In this document: positions 1 to 7,803 of the stretch, piece by piece | Numbering within the stretch: the first letter of the stretch is position 1 | How the letters are laid out: every line of letters starts with the position of its first letter | DNA from: Erwinia sp050410775 | GTDB taxonomy: Bacteria; Pseudomonadota; Gammaproteobacteria; Enterobacterales; Enterobacteriaceae | Reading direction: 5' to 3' (one strand) | DNA: 64,000 nt | Assembly: GCF_050410775.1 (NCBI RefSeq) | Contig: NZ_CP191229.1 | Notes under the pieces: generated by a model | The model's database searches: none | Told to the model about the DNA's origin: nothing | The model's input: only the letters and a program-made list of their open reading frames with translations | Made by a program: the position numbers and the translations under genes

Positions 1-115
1 CGACAGGCTGTAGCGAGAAGGGAACGCCTTTCTCACTGAGCGCGACAAACACTGACATCACATACGGACTGTAAAAACAGGCATCTGACCACAGCGTGAT
101 ATTCGGGTAATTCAT
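1..115 (-). CDS. yfcF: Glutathione S-transferase YfcF, N-terminal part (cut by window edge)
   Basis: Read on the minus strand from the ATG at 115, the frame stays open to the left edge and gives 38 residues beginning MNYPNITLWSDACFYSPYVM. This is the first beta-alpha unit of a thioredoxin-fold GST N-terminal domain, with the start of the glutathione site at the FYSPYV stretch. It matches my recollection of the E. coli YfcF N-terminus (ITLWSDAHFFSPYV). The family conjugates or reduces substrates with glutathione in the cytosol and is linked to peroxide tolerance. In E. coli yfcF also lies next to yfcH, which supports the call. The remaining residues are outside the window, so integrity cannot be judged. 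Confidence 0.85.
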   Translation of the reverse strand, partial: MNYPNITLWSDACFYSPYVMSVFVALSEKGVPFSLQPV

Positions 116-311
116 CCTCAGCTCCTCGCGATACAGCATCTGCCTCTTATTTACCCATTTTCAGGCCGGAAGGCAATGGCGGTAATCGGGAAAGTCATGC
201 GTTGTCAGATTAAGGGGGATAAGGAGAAAGAATGGCATCACAGCGTGACCCTTTTTTATCACCTAAGCTGAATAGAGGCTGTTGGTTTTTTACTTCTCAA
301 GGATATTCGCT

Positions 312-1211
312 ATGCACATTTTACTGACGGGCGGCACAGGCCTGATTGGCAGCCATCTTATCCCACGACTGTTACAGCGTGGCGACAGCGTTAGCGTTGT
401 CACCCGCGATGTGGCCGAAGCCCGCAGCAAGCTGGATGAAAGCGTGTCGCTCTGGTCAGGGCTCGATCAACAGCGCGATCTGAACGGGATTGATGCCGTG
501 ATCAACCTGGCGGGAGAGCCTATTGCTGACAAGCGCTGGAACGAGCAGCAGAAGCGCCTGCTTTGCGAAAGCCGCTGGCAAATCACCGAACGCATCACCA
601 CGCTTATCCACGCCAGCACTACGCCACCTTCGGTATTTATTTCCGGTTCAGCGACGGGCTACTATGGCGACACGGGGGAGCTGGTCCTGACGGAGGAAGA
701 GCCGGGGCACGATGAATTCACGCATCATCTCTGCGCACACTGGGAAGCGCTGGCGGCCGCTGCTGAAAGCGAACGCACCCGTGTTTGCCTGCTGCGGACC
801 GGCGTGGTGCTGGCAAAATCGGGCGGCGCGCTGAGCAAAATGAAGCTGCCTTTTAAGCTTGGCATCGGCGGCCCGATTGGCAGCGGCAAACAGTATATGC
901 CCTGGATACATCTCGATGACATGGTGAATGCAATCCTCTGGTTGCTGGACAATAAATCCCTGCGCGGCCCGTTTAATATGGTGGCGCCCTATGCCGTACG
1001 CAACGAACAGTTCGCCGCCCTTCTCGGTCACGTCATGCACCGTCCGGCCTTTATGCGTACGCCTGCCAGCGCCATCAAGCTGATGATGGGCGAATCCGCG
1101 GTGCTGGTACTGGGCGGTCAGCATGTGCTGCCGAAGCGGCTGGAGGCTTCAGGGTTCGGCTTCCGCTGGTACGATCTCCAGAAAGCGCTTCAGGATGTGG
1201 TCAAAACTTAG
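312..1211 (+). CDS. yfcH: TIGR01777-type epimerase/SDR family protein YfcH
   Basis: The product has 299 residues. The N-terminus MHILLTGGTGLIGSHLIPRL carries the Rossmann dinucleotide motif GGTGLIG, and YYGDTG around residue 120 resembles the YxxxG region of extended short-chain dehydrogenases. The C-terminal third matches the DUF1731-type tail of TIGR01777 proteins. The cytosolic substrate is unknown. The frame also allows an earlier start at 282, but the ATG at 312 has AAGGA 8 bases upstream and puts the Rossmann motif at the very N-terminus, as in E. coli YfcH (about 297 aa). It is oriented away from yfcF and towards hisP, as in E. coli. Confidence 0.9.
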   Translation: MHILLTGGTGLIGSHLIPRLLQRGDSVSVVTRDVAEARSKLDESVSLWSGLDQQRDLNGIDAVINLAGEPIADKRWNEQQKRLLCESRWQITERITTLIHASTTPPSVFISGSATGYYGDTGELVLTEEEPGHDEFTHHLCAHWEALAAAAESERTRVCLLRTGVVLAKSGGALSKMKLPFKLGIGGPIGSGKQYMPWIHLDDMVNAILWLLDNKSLRGPFNMVAPYAVRNEQFAALLGHVMHRPAFMRTPASAIKLMMGESAVLVLGGQHVLPKRLEASGFGFRWYDLQKALQDVVKT

Positions 1212-1220
1212 GAAAGCAAC

Positions 1221-1248
1221 GGGGAGCGGTAAGCTCTCCATGCTTTTT
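1221..1248 (+). terminator. Probable terminator after yfcH
   Basis: A GGGGAGC / GCTCTCC hairpin (1221-1227 with 1233-1239, one mismatch) is followed by ATGCTTTTT. It lies 10 bases after the yfcH stop. Confidence 0.5.
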
Positions 1249-1300
1249 AGTGCGAGGTTACCGCAAGACTCCGCGGTATCCTGAATTGTATCCGGCATAA

Positions 1301-1501
1301 AAGAGCAGACTGAGACTCTACGGCGAGACCGACACGCTGCTCACCAGCGTCACGCTGGAGAGTCAGACGTCACGTCATATTATCGGTTTTGCTGGCGGCG
1401 AACGAAAATATCCGGCGATCCATGCCGCGCTGCGTGGCGGCTGGGTATCGGGACTGGTAACCGATGAAGCCAGCGCAATGCGGCTACTGAACGAATCCTG
1501 A
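1301..1501 (+). pseudogene. C-terminal remnant of a SorC-family sugar-responsive regulator
   Basis: A plus-strand frame open from 1301 to the TGA at 1499-1501 encodes 66 residues with no start codon or ribosome site. It includes IIGFAGGERKYPAIHAALRG and GLVTDEASAMRLL. This is the hallmark end of the SorC/DeoR-like sugar-binding regulator domain (LsrR, SorC, DeoR of Bacillus type), where a GG(E)xK...ALRGGW...LITDE block closes the effector fold. A stop codon (1298-1300) lies immediately upstream, and the HTH and most of the sugar domain (about 250 residues) are missing. The fragment sits between yfcH and hisP, where E. coli has no such gene. Most likely it is the 3' stub of a deleted sugar regulator locus. 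Confidence 0.75.
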
Positions 1502-1533
1502 TCCGCCCGCGTCATCGCGACGCGGGCGCTGGT

Positions 1534-2307
1534 TTACTTCAGAGATCCTTTGAGAAACTGCTGCAGACGGGGGCTTTTGGGGCTGTCGAACAGCTCGGCG
1601 GGCGTTCCTTCCTCTTCAATTTTCCCCTGATGCAGGAAAATGACGTGGCTGGAGACGTGACGGGCGAACTCCATCTCGTGGGTCACCACCACCATGGTTT
1701 TCCCCTCTTCGGCCAGTTTCTGCATAATGCGCAGCACCTCGCCCACCAGCTCAGGATCGAGCGCCGAGGTCGGCTCATCAAACAGCAGCACCTCTGGTTC
1801 CATCGCCAGCGCACGGGCGATAGAGACGCGCTGCTGCTGGCCGCCGGACAGGTTCACCGGATATTTTGCGCGGGCGCGCTCATCAATACCCACCTTATCC
1901 AGATAGCGGATTGCGCGTTCGCGCGCCTCGCTCTTGCTCAGGCCCAGCACCTGCATCGGCGCTTCCATCACGTTCTGCAGCACCGTCATATGGCTCCAGA
2001 GATTAAAGTGCTGAAACACCATCGTCAGGCTGGTGCGCAGCTCGCGCAGCTGCTCCTTATCCGATACCTTCAGCTGTCCGTCGCTATCACGGACCAGGCT
2101 GATATTGTGATTATTAACGGAAATTGCGCCTTCACTGGGCTTTTCCAGGAAATTAATACAGCGCAAAAAGGTACTTTTCCCCGAACCGGACGATCCGATA
2201 ATGCTGATCACGTCGCCAGCCACTGCCCGTAGCGAAACGCCCTTAAGAACTTCATGTTCACCGTAACGCTTATGCAGGTCGGTGACGCTTAATTTAATTT
2301 CGTCCAT
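1534..2307 (-). CDS. hisP: Histidine/basic amino acid ABC transporter ATPase HisP
   Basis: 257 residues, the usual HisP length. It shows Walker A GSSGSGKST at residues 38-46, the LSGGQQ signature, Walker B LLFDEP followed by TSALDP, and the H-loop histidine in VVTHEM. The family powers uptake of histidine, lysine, arginine and ornithine as a HisP2-HisQ-HisM complex on the cytoplasmic face of the inner membrane. It is the last gene of the minus-strand operon hisJ-hisQ-hisM-hisP and starts 8 bases after the hisM stop. Identity to E. coli HisP is very high over the whole length as recalled. Confidence 0.97.
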   Translation of the reverse strand: MDEIKLSVTDLHKRYGEHEVLKGVSLRAVAGDVISIIGSSGSGKSTFLRCINFLEKPSEGAISVNNHNISLVRDSDGQLKVSDKEQLRELRTSLTMVFQHFNLWSHMTVLQNVMEAPMQVLGLSKSEARERAIRYLDKVGIDERARAKYPVNLSGGQQQRVSIARALAMEPEVLLFDEPTSALDPELVGEVLRIMQKLAEEGKTMVVVTHEMEFARHVSSHVIFLHQGKIEEEGTPAELFDSPKSPRLQQFLKGSLK

Positions 2308-2315
2308 ATTTCTAC

Positions 2316-3029
2316 TCAGTGAGCCCTGGGTTTAACGTGTGCCAGCCAGCGTTTTTCCGCCAGACGGAACAGACTAATCAACACATAAGAGATAATCAGA
2401 TACAGCACTGCTGCCAGACTGAAGGCGATAAAGGGTTGATAGGTCGCGGAGTTGATATCACGCGCCACCTTCAGCAAATCCGGCACCGTGGCGGTAAACG
2501 CCAGCGCCGTGGAGTGCAGCATCAGGATCACTTCATTACTGTAGGCGGGCAGCGCAGTGCGCAGCGCCGACGGCATGATGATGCAACGGTAAAGCTTAAA
2601 GGTGGAGAAACCATAGGCCCGCGCCGCCTCAATTTCACCGTGCGGCACGCTTCGGATAGCGCCCGCAAAGATTTCAGTGGTGTAGGCGCAGGTATTGAGC
2701 GTCAGCGCCAGCAGCGTACAGTTCAGGCCGCTGCGGAAGAACGCGTTAAGCAGGTCGTTGCCCTTAACGATTTCCAGCGTGTACATGCCGGAGTAAAAGA
2801 CCAGCAGCTGCACATAGAGCGGCGTACCGCGGAAGATGTAGGTAAAAAGCCAGACTGGAAAGCGCACCGCTTTAATGGGGGAGACGCGGGCGATTGAGAG
2901 CAGCACTGCCAGACAGCCACCCAGCACCACGGAGAGGATCAGCAGCCAGAGCGTAATGGCAACCCCGGTAAAGCGGTAGCCGTCACTCCAGAGCAGCGCC
3001 TTCCAGTATTCCTGTATAATCTCGATCAT
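2316..3029 (-). CDS. hisM: Histidine/basic amino acid ABC transporter permease HisM
   Basis: 237 residues of the HisMQ polar amino acid permease type, with about five hydrophobic segments. The EAA loop is visible as GEIEAARAYGFSTFKLYRCI around residues 155-175; this contacts HisP. The N-terminus MIEIIQEYWKALLWSDGYRF is close to E. coli HisM. Its start ATG overlaps the hisQ stop by 4 bases (ATGA), a translational coupling arrangement, and hisP follows after 8 bases. It forms the membrane pore with HisQ. Confidence 0.96.
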   Translation of the reverse strand: MIEIIQEYWKALLWSDGYRFTGVAITLWLLILSVVLGGCLAVLLSIARVSPIKAVRFPVWLFTYIFRGTPLYVQLLVFYSGMYTLEIVKGNDLLNAFFRSGLNCTLLALTLNTCAYTTEIFAGAIRSVPHGEIEAARAYGFSTFKLYRCIIMPSALRTALPAYSNEVILMLHSTALAFTATVPDLLKVARDINSATYQPFIAFSLAAVLYLIISYVLISLFRLAEKRWLAHVKPRAH

Positions 3030-3712
3030 AAATCTGCCCTTCTCACGCCCACGCTGTAACGCCGTTCAAGCCACCACAGAACGCCGTTGGAGATCGTGGT
3101 GAAAATGAGGTAAATAACGCCTGCGACCAGCGCAAAATAGAACGGCTGCCAGGTACTTTTCCCCGCCAGCTGCGTCGCCTTCACCACATCTTCCAGACCC
3201 AGCAGCGAGACCAGCGCCGTGGATTTGAGAATGACCTGCCAGTTATTGCCGATGCCCGGCAGCGCGTAGCGCATCATGCCAGGAAAAAGAATGCGTCTGA
3301 AGGTTTGCGATGAGGTAAAGCCAAACGCCGTGGCCGCCTCAATTTGCCCACCCGGCACCGCCATATAGGCGCCCCGGAAGGTTTCGGTAAAGTAGGCGCC
3401 GTAGATAAACCCCAGCGTGATGATACCGGCGGCCATCGGGTCGATATTAAACTGCCCGACGCCAAGCATTTCGGTCACCTGGTTAAGCGCGATTTGCAGT
3501 CCGTAGAAAATCAGCAGCATCAGCACCAGGTCCGGCACGCCGCGGATCAGAGTGGTATAGCCATTGAAGATGACCCTGAGTAAACGACTGCTGGAGAGTT
3601 TGGCCCCGGCCCCGATTAAGCCAAGCACAACGGCGAGCAGTACCGAGCTGAGCGCCAGCTCAAGCGTGACCACCGCGCCTTTAAAGATAACTTCAGAATA
3701 TCCATACAGCAT
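3026..3712 (-). CDS. hisQ: Histidine/basic amino acid ABC transporter permease HisQ
   Basis: 228 residues with the same permease fold as HisM. The EAA loop is GGQIEAATAFGFTSSQTFRRI around residues 125-145, and five hydrophobic spans are apparent. It pairs with HisM in the inner membrane to carry basic amino acids delivered by the periplasmic protein encoded upstream. A 245-base spacer with two strong hairpins separates it from hisJ, so it probably gets less transcript than hisJ, as known in Salmonella and E. coli, where binding protein greatly exceeds permease. Confidence 0.95.
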   Translation of the reverse strand: MLYGYSEVIFKGAVVTLELALSSVLLAVVLGLIGAGAKLSSSRLLRVIFNGYTTLIRGVPDLVLMLLIFYGLQIALNQVTEMLGVGQFNIDPMAAGIITLGFIYGAYFTETFRGAYMAVPGGQIEAATAFGFTSSQTFRRILFPGMMRYALPGIGNNWQVILKSTALVSLLGLEDVVKATQLAGKSTWQPFYFALVAGVIYLIFTTISNGVLWWLERRYSVGVRRADL

Positions 3713-3821
3713 AAAAATGTCCTGTCTTCAGACGGCTGATAACCCCAGGCCGTACGTGCCGAAGCATAATCTCCTGCACCATACCGGCTCGTCCCCGCCG
3801 TCAGGATGCGGCTTCCGGCAC

Positions 3822-3846
3822 CCGGACGTGCAGCCTGCCCGTCCGG
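3822..3846 (-). repeat. Inverted repeat in the hisJ-hisQ spacer
   Basis: Perfect 7-bp arms CCGGACG (3822-3828) and CGTCCGG (3840-3846) with an 11-base loop. It has no T-tract and could stabilise mRNA ends like the REP-type elements found in E. coli his transport operons. Confidence 0.35.
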
Positions 3847-3885
3847 CGCAGCCGCTTTATCAGCAAATTATTCCCGGGATTTCGC

Positions 3886-3944
3886 GTTTTATCCACAAAC
3901 GGCGGGATAAAACGGGCGCCGCCGGCCGCAGCCGGACAGCGCCC
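3886..3944 (-). terminator. Tandem hairpins after hisJ: probable attenuator/partial terminator
   Basis: On the minus strand, 13 bases after the hisJ stop, comes a compound hairpin. Outer arms are GGGCGC/GCGCCC (3914-3919 with 3939-3944) and inner arms CCGGC/GCCGG (3922-3926 with 3931-3935) around a 4-base loop. GTTTTAT follows directly in the direction of transcription. Those T residues form one arm of a second hairpin, GTTTTATCC/GGATAAAAC (3886-3894 with 3905-3913). A short T-run after a strong stem suggests partial termination, lowering hisQMP expression relative to hisJ. This is inferred from structure only. Confidence 0.55.
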
Positions 3945-3957
3945 ATGACAGGTTTTC

Positions 3958-4740
3958 TTAACCGCCGTAGACGTCAAAGTCGAAATACTTTTTCGCTAAC
4001 TTATCGTAGGTGCCGTCTTCACGCATTGATGCAAAAGCTTTATCGATAGCGGCTTTCAGCTCAGTGTCATCTTTACGCATGCCCATGCCGGTCCCCACGC
4101 CAAAGATTTGCTCATCTTTTACCGCCGGGCCGGCAAAAGCATAATCTTTGCCGACAGGCTGCTTGAGGAAACCTTCGCTGGCGGCCACTTCATCCTGGAA
4201 TGCCGCGTCGATACGTCCCGCGGTCAGATCCTGATAAACCAGATCCTGGTTAGCGTAAGGCGTGATGGTAACGCCTTCCGGACGCCAGTGCTGGTTAGCA
4301 TAAGTTTCCTGCGTGGTGCCCTGAAGCAGGCCGATGGTTTTCCCCTTCAGCGAGGCCAGCGACGGCTCGATTTTTGAGCCCTTCGGCGCAATCAGGCGGG
4401 CATTTGCCGCATAGAGTTTTTCAGAGAAGGCGATCTCCTGCTGGCGCTTTTCGGTGATGGAGAGCGAAGAGATGATGGCATCAATTTTCTTAGCTTTAAG
4501 CGATGGGATCAGCGCATCGAAATCGCTTTCAACATAGGTACATTTAGTCTCAATGCGCTTACAGATCTCATTAGCCAGATCGATATCGAAGCCGACCAGC
4601 TCACCCTGGGCATTTTTTGATTCAAAGGGTGCGTAGGTAGGATCGGTGCCGATACGAAGCGTTTTTGGCACGGCAGCATAGGCGCTGCTGGCGCCCGCGA
4701 CAGCCAGCAGTAAAGAGAGTGCCAGGACCTGCTTTTTCAT
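3958..4740 (-). CDS. hisJ: Periplasmic histidine/lysine/arginine/ornithine-binding protein HisJ
   Basis: 260 residues with a Sec signal peptide (about residues 1-22, cleavage after SAYA). The mature part begins VPKTLRIGTDPTYAPFE, a type II solute-binding fold with the ligand motif YAPFES and the family sequence GRIDAAFQDEVAASEG. It ends FDFDVYGG as E. coli HisJ does, but stretches such as SDFDALIPSLKAKKIDAIIS and YANQDLVY are closer to ArgT as I recall it. No second binding protein gene is present: ubiX follows directly upstream where E. coli has argT. This single protein may therefore serve both histidine and lysine/arginine/ornithine uptake. Confidence 0.92.
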   Translation of the reverse strand: MKKQVLALSLLLAVAGASSAYAAVPKTLRIGTDPTYAPFESKNAQGELVGFDIDLANEICKRIETKCTYVESDFDALIPSLKAKKIDAIISSLSITEKRQQEIAFSEKLYAANARLIAPKGSKIEPSLASLKGKTIGLLQGTTQETYANQHWRPEGVTITPYANQDLVYQDLTAGRIDAAFQDEVAASEGFLKQPVGKDYAFAGPAVKDEQIFGVGTGMGMRKDDTELKAAIDKAFASMREDGTYDKLAKKYFDFDVYGG

Positions 4741-4811
4741 AATTTACCCTCGGAGATAGTTTTTATTATTTACGTCGTGATGTTTTGAGCGCAGTACGAA
4801 CAGTTCTGGGT

Positions 4812-4827
4812 TGCAGGTTTCATGCCA
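4812..4827 (-). promoter_or_regulatory. Sigma-54 (-24/-12) promoter for hisJ
   Basis: Read on the minus strand: TGGCATGAAACCTGCA. GG and GC lie exactly 12 bases apart, as required for RpoN promoters (TGGCACG-N4-TTGCA). It is almost the same as the nitrogen-regulated argT promoter of Salmonella as I remember it. It lies about 70 bp before the hisJ start. Confidence 0.8.
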
Positions 4828-4994
4828 CTTTTACAAATGACCGCCCCGCCGCTGTGCAATCCGGAAAGCGGGTGTAACGATGGGATTTGCTTCCGGAAAG
4901 GTAGGAAATTTATAGCAGCTTTGTATCACCGGAGCGGCAACAATGTTGCATTTTGGTGCACTGGATGCACGAAAAGCGATCCAGCCCCCGTTAA

Positions 4995-5011
4995 TGCACC
5001 CTATTGGTGCC
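4995..5011 (-). promoter_or_regulatory. NtrC enhancer site upstream of hisJ
   Basis: The sequence TGCACCCTATTGGTGCC has perfect GCACC-N5-GGTGC half-sites, the NtrC (GlnG) consensus. It lies about 170 bp upstream of the sigma-54 element and directly abuts the ubiX stop codon. A second, weaker half-conserved site (GGTGCA near 4953) lies between them. Nitrogen-limitation control of the operon is inferred. Confidence 0.75.
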
Positions 5012-5593
5012 TTAACTTCGGGGGTCTGCACCTTCCCAGCGCGTAAAAAGATCGTCTTCAAGAGTGATATCAAACTGATCGAGCACGCGGTTCACGGTCT
5101 GATCGACAATATCCATAATGTTGTCGGGGCGATGATAAAAGGCGGGTACCGGCGGCATAATGATCGCACCCAGCTCGGCGGCGGTAGTCATCATGCGCAG
5201 ATGTCCTAAATGCAGCGGGGTTTCACGTACGCACAGCACCAGACGGCGGCGCTCCTTCAGCACCACGTCGGCGGCGCGGGTCAGCAGTCCATCCGTATAG
5301 CTGTGCACGATGCCCGACAGGGTTTTCATCGAGCAGGGTAAAATCATCATCCCTTCGGTTTTAAACGAACCGGAAGAGATGCTGGCGGCAATATCGCGCA
5401 CGTCATGCACCACATCGGCCATCGCCTGCACGTCACGCACGGAGTAATCGCTCTCCAGCGCCAGCGTCTGCCGCGCCGCCTGACTCATTACCAGATGGGT
5501 CTCCACCCCGCTGACCTGCTGCAGGATCTGCAACGCGCGTACGCCGTAAATCACGCCGCTGGCGCCTGAGATGCCGATAATGAGTTTTTTCAT
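5012..5593 (-). CDS. ubiX: Flavin prenyltransferase UbiX
   Basis: 193 residues. N-terminal IIGISGASGVIYG is the phosphate-binding loop of the UbiX/Pad1 flavoprotein family, and the signatures SSGSFKTEGMMILPCSMKTL and MPPVPAFYHRP are present. It attaches a dimethylallyl group to reduced FMN, giving the prenylated cofactor used by the UbiD decarboxylase in ubiquinone synthesis. It lies between purF and the his transport operon on the same strand, as in E. coli. A terminator separates it from purF, so it probably has its own promoter. The extra C-terminal DPRS is unremarkable. Confidence 0.96.
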   Translation of the reverse strand: MKKLIIGISGASGVIYGVRALQILQQVSGVETHLVMSQAARQTLALESDYSVRDVQAMADVVHDVRDIAASISSGSFKTEGMMILPCSMKTLSGIVHSYTDGLLTRAADVVLKERRRLVLCVRETPLHLGHLRMMTTAAELGAIIMPPVPAFYHRPDNIMDIVDQTVNRVLDQFDITLEDDLFTRWEGADPRS

Positions 5594-5618
5594 AATAAAC
5601 CTGCGCTGTTAAAGACGA

Positions 5619-5643
5619 AAAGGGCCCGCAAAACCGGCGGGCC
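5619..5643 (-). terminator. Rho-independent terminator after purF
   Basis: Arms GGCCCGC (5623-5629) and GCGGGCC (5637-5643) with a 7-base loop. On the minus strand the stem is followed by CTTTTCG. It lies between the purF stop and the ubiX start. Confidence 0.6.
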
Positions 5644-5706
5644 AAAAAAGAAATGGGCCGGAATCGCTTCCAGCCCATCATACCTGCTGACACACCGTTA
5701 AGGGTA

Positions 5707-7224
5707 TTAACCTTCGTTGTGCATTTCCAGATTTTCCACTTCGTTCTGACGAGCCATCGCTTTGGCATCGTCATTGCGCAGCGACTGCAGATATTCAAGA
5801 TACTGCTGATCGACATCTTTGGTGACGTAAACCCCGTTGAAGACCGAGCACTCAAACTGAGCGATATCCGGATTCTCTTCACGAACGGCGTCGATAAGGT
5901 CACTGAGGTCCTGGAAAATCAGCGCATCTGCGCCAATCAGCTGGCGGATCTCTTCCACTTCGCGGCCGTGGGCGATCAGTTCCGTCGCGCTTGGCATATC
6001 GATGCCATAGACGTTCGGGAAGCGGATTTCCGGCGCGGCGGAGGCGAGATAGACTTTCTTCGCGCCGGCTTCGCGGGCCATCTCAATGATCTGCTCAGAG
6101 GTGGTGCCGCGAACGATAGAATCATCCACCAGCAGCACGTTCTTATCACGAAACTCCGCGCGGTTGGCGTTCAGCTTGCGCCTGACGGCGCTGCGGCGCT
6201 GATGCTGGCCCGGCATAATAAAGGTACGGCCCACGTAGCGGTTTTTAACGAAACCCTGACGGTAAGGCTTATCCAGAATGCGGGCCATCTCCAGCGCGAT
6301 ATCGCAGGAGGTTTCCGGGATCGGAATGACCACATCGATATCCAGATCTTCCCACTCGCGGGCAATTTTCTCGCCCAGCTTGGTGCCCATACGGACGCGG
6401 GCGCTGTAGACGGAGATTTTGTCCAGGAACGAGTCCGGGCGGGAAAAATAGACGTACTCAAACAGGCAGGGATTGCATTTCGGGTTTTCCGCGCACTGAC
6501 GCGTAAACAGCTGCCCTTTCTCGGTGACGTAGACCGCTTCGCCTGGCGCGACGTCGCGCAGGAATTCAAAGCCGAGCGTATCCAGCGCCACGCTTTCGGA
6601 GGCCACCATATATTCACTGCGGCCATCCTGCATGCCGCGCTTGCCAATCACCAGCGGACGAATGCCGTTAGGATCGCGGAAAGCCACCAGGCCGTGGCCG
6701 ATGATCATGGCCACGCAGGCGTAAGCGCCGCGAACCTGCTGATGCACCGCCGCAACGGCCGCAAAAACGTTTTCGGCTTCCAGCGGGTAGTGCTGAAAGC
6801 GATCCAGCTCAACCGCGAAGATATTCAGCAGGATCTCAGAATCTGAGGTGGTGTTGACATGACGACGGCCGCTTTCGAACAGCTGCTTACGCAGTTCGTG
6901 AGCGTTGGTCAGGTTGCCGTTGTGCGCAAGCGTAATGCCGTAAGGCGAGTTGACGTAGAAAGGCTGCGCTTCGGAAGCGCTGGAGCTTCCCGCTGTAGGA
7001 TAGCGCACGTGGCCAATCCCCATATTGCCCTGCAAACGCTGCATATGGCGGGCTTCAAAAATATCGCTGACCAGTCCGTTTGCTTTACGCAGGCGGAAGC
7101 AGTTTAAGGCATCAATAGTGACGATGCCCGCCGCATCCTGCCCACGGTGCTGAAGCACCGTTAACGCGTCATAAATCGACTGGTTGACCGGCATAAAACC
7201 GGCGATCCCGACAATACCGCACAT
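5707..7224 (-). CDS. purF: Amidophosphoribosyltransferase PurF
   Basis: 505 residues, the E. coli length. MCGIVGIAG places the catalytic nucleophile at Cys2 after Met removal (class II glutamine amidotransferase), followed by the QHRGQDAAG glutaminase motif. The C-terminal half carries the PRPP-binding loop VLLVDDSIVRGTT. It makes phosphoribosylamine from PRPP and glutamine, the committed step of purine synthesis, in the cytosol. It is the second gene of a cvpA-purF operon (36-base gap) with a PurR operator before cvpA, so purine repression is expected. Confidence 0.98.
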   Translation of the reverse strand: MCGIVGIAGFMPVNQSIYDALTVLQHRGQDAAGIVTIDALNCFRLRKANGLVSDIFEARHMQRLQGNMGIGHVRYPTAGSSSASEAQPFYVNSPYGITLAHNGNLTNAHELRKQLFESGRRHVNTTSDSEILLNIFAVELDRFQHYPLEAENVFAAVAAVHQQVRGAYACVAMIIGHGLVAFRDPNGIRPLVIGKRGMQDGRSEYMVASESVALDTLGFEFLRDVAPGEAVYVTEKGQLFTRQCAENPKCNPCLFEYVYFSRPDSFLDKISVYSARVRMGTKLGEKIAREWEDLDIDVVIPIPETSCDIALEMARILDKPYRQGFVKNRYVGRTFIMPGQHQRRSAVRRKLNANRAEFRDKNVLLVDDSIVRGTTSEQIIEMAREAGAKKVYLASAAPEIRFPNVYGIDMPSATELIAHGREVEEIRQLIGADALIFQDLSDLIDAVREENPDIAQFECSVFNGVYVTKDVDQQYLEYLQSLRNDDAKAMARQNEVENLEMHNEG

Positions 7225-7260
7225 GTTGTCATATCCTCATAAGCCGCAACCCCGGCTCGA

Positions 7261-7746
7261 TTACCGGGGTAAAAAACTCGACGTGCTTTGCAGGTAGTCA
7301 AAAAACCACCTGATAACATAACTGAACTGGGGAACGAGCTGGGACTGCTGCCAGTCCGGGCTTTTGGAAAAGCCGGTGAATGTGTCGAGGAAAAACAGAA
7401 TGGCTGATACGATCAGCACGCCGCGTAATGCCCCGAAACAGACTCCCAGTACCCTGTCGGTACCCGACAGGCCGGTTTTTTCAACCAGCGACCCAATCAC
7501 GTAGTTGACGATTGCCCCGACTAACAGCGTGGCAATGAACAACACCGCAATGGCGATGCCATTTCGAACCAGTTCGTCTTCAAAACCTGTAAACCAGACG
7601 GCAAGAAAGCTGTAGTAATGACTGGCGACAAAGAATGCGCAACCCCAGGTAACGAGGGATAATGCTTCCCGGACGAACCCCCGGATCAGGCTGACCAGAG
7701 CCGAAAAACCGATAACCGCAATAATGACGTAATCTATCCAGACCAT
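7261..7746 (-). CDS. cvpA: Inner membrane protein CvpA (colicin V production/purine-regulated)
   Basis: 161 residues starting MVWIDYVIIAVIGFSALVSL, with four hydrophobic segments. It is nearly the same as E. coli CvpA (162 aa). The frame continues upstream to 7905, but that part contains the PurR operator and promoter and is not conserved, so the ATG at 7746 is chosen. CvpA is needed for colicin V export, and recent work links it to envelope and bile tolerance; its molecular role is unsettled. It is co-transcribed with purF. Confidence 0.95.
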   Translation of the reverse strand: MVWIDYVIIAVIGFSALVSLIRGFVREALSLVTWGCAFFVASHYYSFLAVWFTGFEDELVRNGIAIAVLFIATLLVGAIVNYVIGSLVEKTGLSGTDRVLGVCFGALRGVLIVSAILFFLDTFTGFSKSPDWQQSQLVPQFSYVIRWFFDYLQSTSSFLPR

Positions 7747-7787
7747 GAACTCTTCTGCATCCAGTTCGGGGCGAATTCTAACAGAAA

Positions 7788-7803
7788 AAGAAAACGTTTG
7801 CGT
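7788..7803 (-). promoter_or_regulatory. PurR operator for cvpA-purF
   Basis: The minus strand reads ACGCAAACGTTTTCTT, an exact match to the PurR consensus ACGCAAACGTTTTCNT. It lies 41 bases upstream of the cvpA start, as in E. coli. Repression by PurR with hypoxanthine or guanine is expected. Confidence 0.9.

Noticed and set aside
5653..6846. 397-codon plus-strand open frame opposite purF
   Set aside because: It lies wholly antisense to purF (apart from the flanking terminator), has low-complexity His/Arg/Asp content and no family features; it follows from GC-rich codon bias.
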